Both the position numbers and the translations under genes were made by a program. From Mesorhizobium sp. B2-3-4 (GTDB taxonomy: Bacteria; Pseudomonadota; Alphaproteobacteria; Rhizobiales; Rhizobiaceae), in the NCBI RefSeq assembly GCF_006442315.1, contig NZ_VFVY01000013.1, positions 62,001 to 126,000 on the forward strand: a DNA stretch of 64,000 bases, given 5' to 3'. The stretch's first letter is position 1. Every line of letters begins with the position of its first letter. Shown piece by piece: positions 62,692 through 64,000 of this stretch. A model generated the notes under the pieces. It had not been told where the DNA came from. It did not search any database and was given only the letters and a program-made list of their open reading frames with translations.

Positions 62692-63369
62692 ATGAGCAAA
62701 AAAACCTTGATCGCGCCATCGGTGCTGGCGTCTGACTTTTCCAGGCTCGGCGACGAGGTCGAGGCGGTGGCGGCGGCCGGAGCCGACTGGATCCATCTCG
62801 ATGTCATGGATGGCCATTTCGTGCCCAACATCACCTTCGGCCCGCCCGTCATCAAGGCGATCCGCAACCGCACCAAGGCCTTTTTCGACTGCCATCTGAT
62901 GATCGCGCCCGCCGATCCTTATCTTGCCGCCTTCGCCGAGGCCGGCTGCGACGGCATGACGGTGCATGCCGAGGCCGGGCCGCATCTCGACCGCTCGCTG
63001 CAGACCATCCGGAACCTCGGCAAGAAGGCCGGTGTCTCGCTCAATCCGGCGACGCCGGAAACGGCGATCGAATATGTGCTCGACCGGCTCGACCTGATCC
63101 TGATCATGACCGTCAATCCGGGTTTCGGCGGCCAGGCCTTCATCCCGGCAATGGTCGACAAGGTGAGAAGGGTCAAGGCGCTGATCGGCGACCGGCCGAT
63201 CCGTATCGAAATCGACGGCGGCGTCTCGCCGGAAACCGCGCCGCTGGTCACATCGGCCGGTGCCGATGTGCTGGTGGCGGGTGCCGCCATCTTCAAGGGC
63301 GGCAATGTCGAAGCGTATCGCGCCAATATCGAGGCGATCAGGACGGCGGCCGACAAGGCCGCCGGCTAA
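62692..63369 (+). CDS. rpe: Ribulose-phosphate 3-epimerase
   Basis: Rpe interconverts ribulose 5-phosphate and xylulose 5-phosphate in the pentose phosphate pathway. The 225-residue TIM barrel has IAPSVLASDFSRLGDEVEAV, IHLDVMDGHFVPNITFGPPV, CHLMIAPADPYLAAFAEAG, MTVNPGFGGQAFIPAMVDKV and EIDGGVSPETAPLV, covering the metal and catalytic residues. The start is at ATG 62692, after the terminator; the frame is open upstream but belongs to a shadow of the previous gene. Confidence 0.97.
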   Translation: MSKKTLIAPSVLASDFSRLGDEVEAVAAAGADWIHLDVMDGHFVPNITFGPPVIKAIRNRTKAFFDCHLMIAPADPYLAAFAEAGCDGMTVHAEAGPHLDRSLQTIRNLGKKAGVSLNPATPETAIEYVLDRLDLILIMTVNPGFGGQAFIPAMVDKVRRVKALIGDRPIRIEIDGGVSPETAPLVTSAGADVLVAGAAIFKGGNVEAYRANIEAIRTAADKAAG

Positions 63370-63761
63370 CACAACACGCTCGCTACGTTCGAATTTCGGA
63401 AGGCCGGCTAAGCGTTCCGTAAGGCGCCGTCCGAAGGCTCCTTGCGAATCAGAGCCGCGCGGCCCGCTTGATTCGGTCACGCCCGTCCGTTGTTTTCGCG
63501 CGCGACAGAAAAGATGATCGCGTGGGCACACAAAGGATAGATGATCCTGCGTGCATACAAAACACGTTAAGTTTCTACTGGTTGCAGGCCTGTGCGAATT
63601 CGCGGCGTCGACCGATGGGTTTTGGCATATTTCTTTGTCCTAAAGTACAATAACACGATCTTGTGCTTGAGGGTCTTGGCTCGGCCGCTATATGGTACAT
63701 GTACGGAATGGAATGGTACGGACTCGAATTGCCCAACACAGTTGGAGACAAGGAGTCGCTT
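63370..63761. other. Intergenic region upstream of the GntR gene with direct and inverted repeats
   Basis: No gene is seen in these 392 bases. Two imperfect 22-base direct repeats start at about 63514 and 63541: GATGATCGCGTGGGCACACA and GATGATCCTGCGTGCATACA, each followed by AA. About 17 of 22 positions agree. Further on lies a promoter-like TTGAGG-N16-TATATG (63667-63694), followed immediately by the palindrome GTACATGTAC. Confidence 0.5.
63667..63704 (+). promoter_or_regulatory. Putative promoter with an operator palindrome for the GntR gene
   Basis: TTGAGG (63667-63672) and TATATG (63689-63694) are 16 bases apart. The perfect 10-base palindrome GTACATGTAC (63695-63704) overlaps the expected start point. 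GntR regulators of the FadR type bind GTAC-centred palindromes, so autorepression is likely. Confidence 0.45.
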
Positions 63762-64000
63762 TTGACATATGGAGCTGCCAATCTGAACGATGACCGCACG
63801 GGAGCCAAGAGCACGCTTGCCAGCACGGTCTATCATCAATTGCGTGATGATCTTCTTGGCGGCGCTCTTGAAGCAGAAAGCAAGCTGCGGGTCGAATGGG
63901 TTGTTTCCAAGTATGGGGCGGGCGCCTCTCCGGTTCGTGAAGCCCTCAATCGCCTTGCCTCCGAAGGTCTCCTGGGCCGCCACGACCAGCGCGGCTTCTT
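63762..64000 (+). CDS. GntR family transcriptional regulator, 3' end outside window
   Basis: The 79 visible residues form the winged helix-turn-helix of a GntR regulator, probably FadR/FCD subgroup: LASTVYHQLRDDLLGGALEA, VEWVVSKYGAGASPVREALN and RLASEGLLGRHDQRGFF. The effector domain lies beyond the window. AGGAG 6 bases before TTG 63762 supports that start. The frame is also open from ATG 63708 and 63699, but those lie at the putative operator. Confidence 0.8.
   Translation, partial: MTYGAANLNDDRTGAKSTLASTVYHQLRDDLLGGALEAESKLRVEWVVSKYGAGASPVREALNRLASEGLLGRHDQRGF

Overview
The window is a GC-rich alphaproteobacterial chromosome segment, most likely Mesorhizobium or a close relative in the Rhizobiales. 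The evidence is the gene content (pmtA phosphatidylethanolamine N-methyltransferase beside dnaJ-dnaK, DUF1127 proteins, an EfeUOB iron system, malate synthase G, Atu4866-like protein), the CTTG-N18-CTTATATACG heat-shock promoter of dnaK, and several families of short intergenic repeats of rhizobial type. No phage, plasmid or insertion-sequence genes were seen.

Layout. 1-3785: GST (cut by the window edge), queG, a YeeZ-like epimerase and mepA. 3786-5115: an AT-rich islet with a DUF433 antitoxin-like gene, read from a near-consensus promoter as an apparently leaderless mRNA, followed by a PIN-like toxin gene with a frameshift. 5245-9718: glk, an ABC exporter, dapB and gpmA, then tRNA-Leu(CAG). 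10544-12600: a cNMP/thioredoxin-fold/FAD reductase without the redox CxxC, paired with a UBP zinc-finger protein. 12983-15941: two paralogous secreted cysteine-rich proteins either side of a winged-helix/TPR regulator and a DUF1127 gene. 16055-21290: CDGSH protein, hydantoinase/oxoprolinase and glcB. 21566-25722 (minus): efeU-efeO-efeB plus a second EfeO-like gene. 25950-33132: TetR, two methyltransferases, YifB ATPase, a secreted caspase-like protease, LysR and a cupin. 33144-37921: gshB and a three-gene gtr-like surface glycosylation cassette. 38293-41567: SDR/LysR divergent pair and a GGDEF-EAL protein with a degenerate GGDEF. 41733-44971: a galactonate-type sugar-acid operon (SDR, dgoK, dgoA, SMP-30 lactonase) whose last gene is frameshifted. 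45110-56120: ATP-grasp, LtrA, DUF1330, pyrF, FMN reductase, pmtA, dnaJ, dnaK, a second ATP-grasp-like gene and a peptide-binding protein. 56533-62470: a two-gene operon for large secreted proteins, the second with four DUF11-like modules and six 108-bp tandem repeats encoding 4-cysteine modules. 62692-64000: rpe and the start of a GntR regulator.

Most of the window is ordinary housekeeping. The parts that look least described are the 56533-62470 secreted-protein operon, the paired cysteine-rich secreted proteins at 12983 and 15570, and the leaderless antitoxin gene with its broken toxin. The two independent one-base frameshifts (near 4945 and near 44813) could be real mutations or sequencing errors, and this should be settled before they are interpreted. 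All assignments come from reading translations and motifs by eye; no database search was run.
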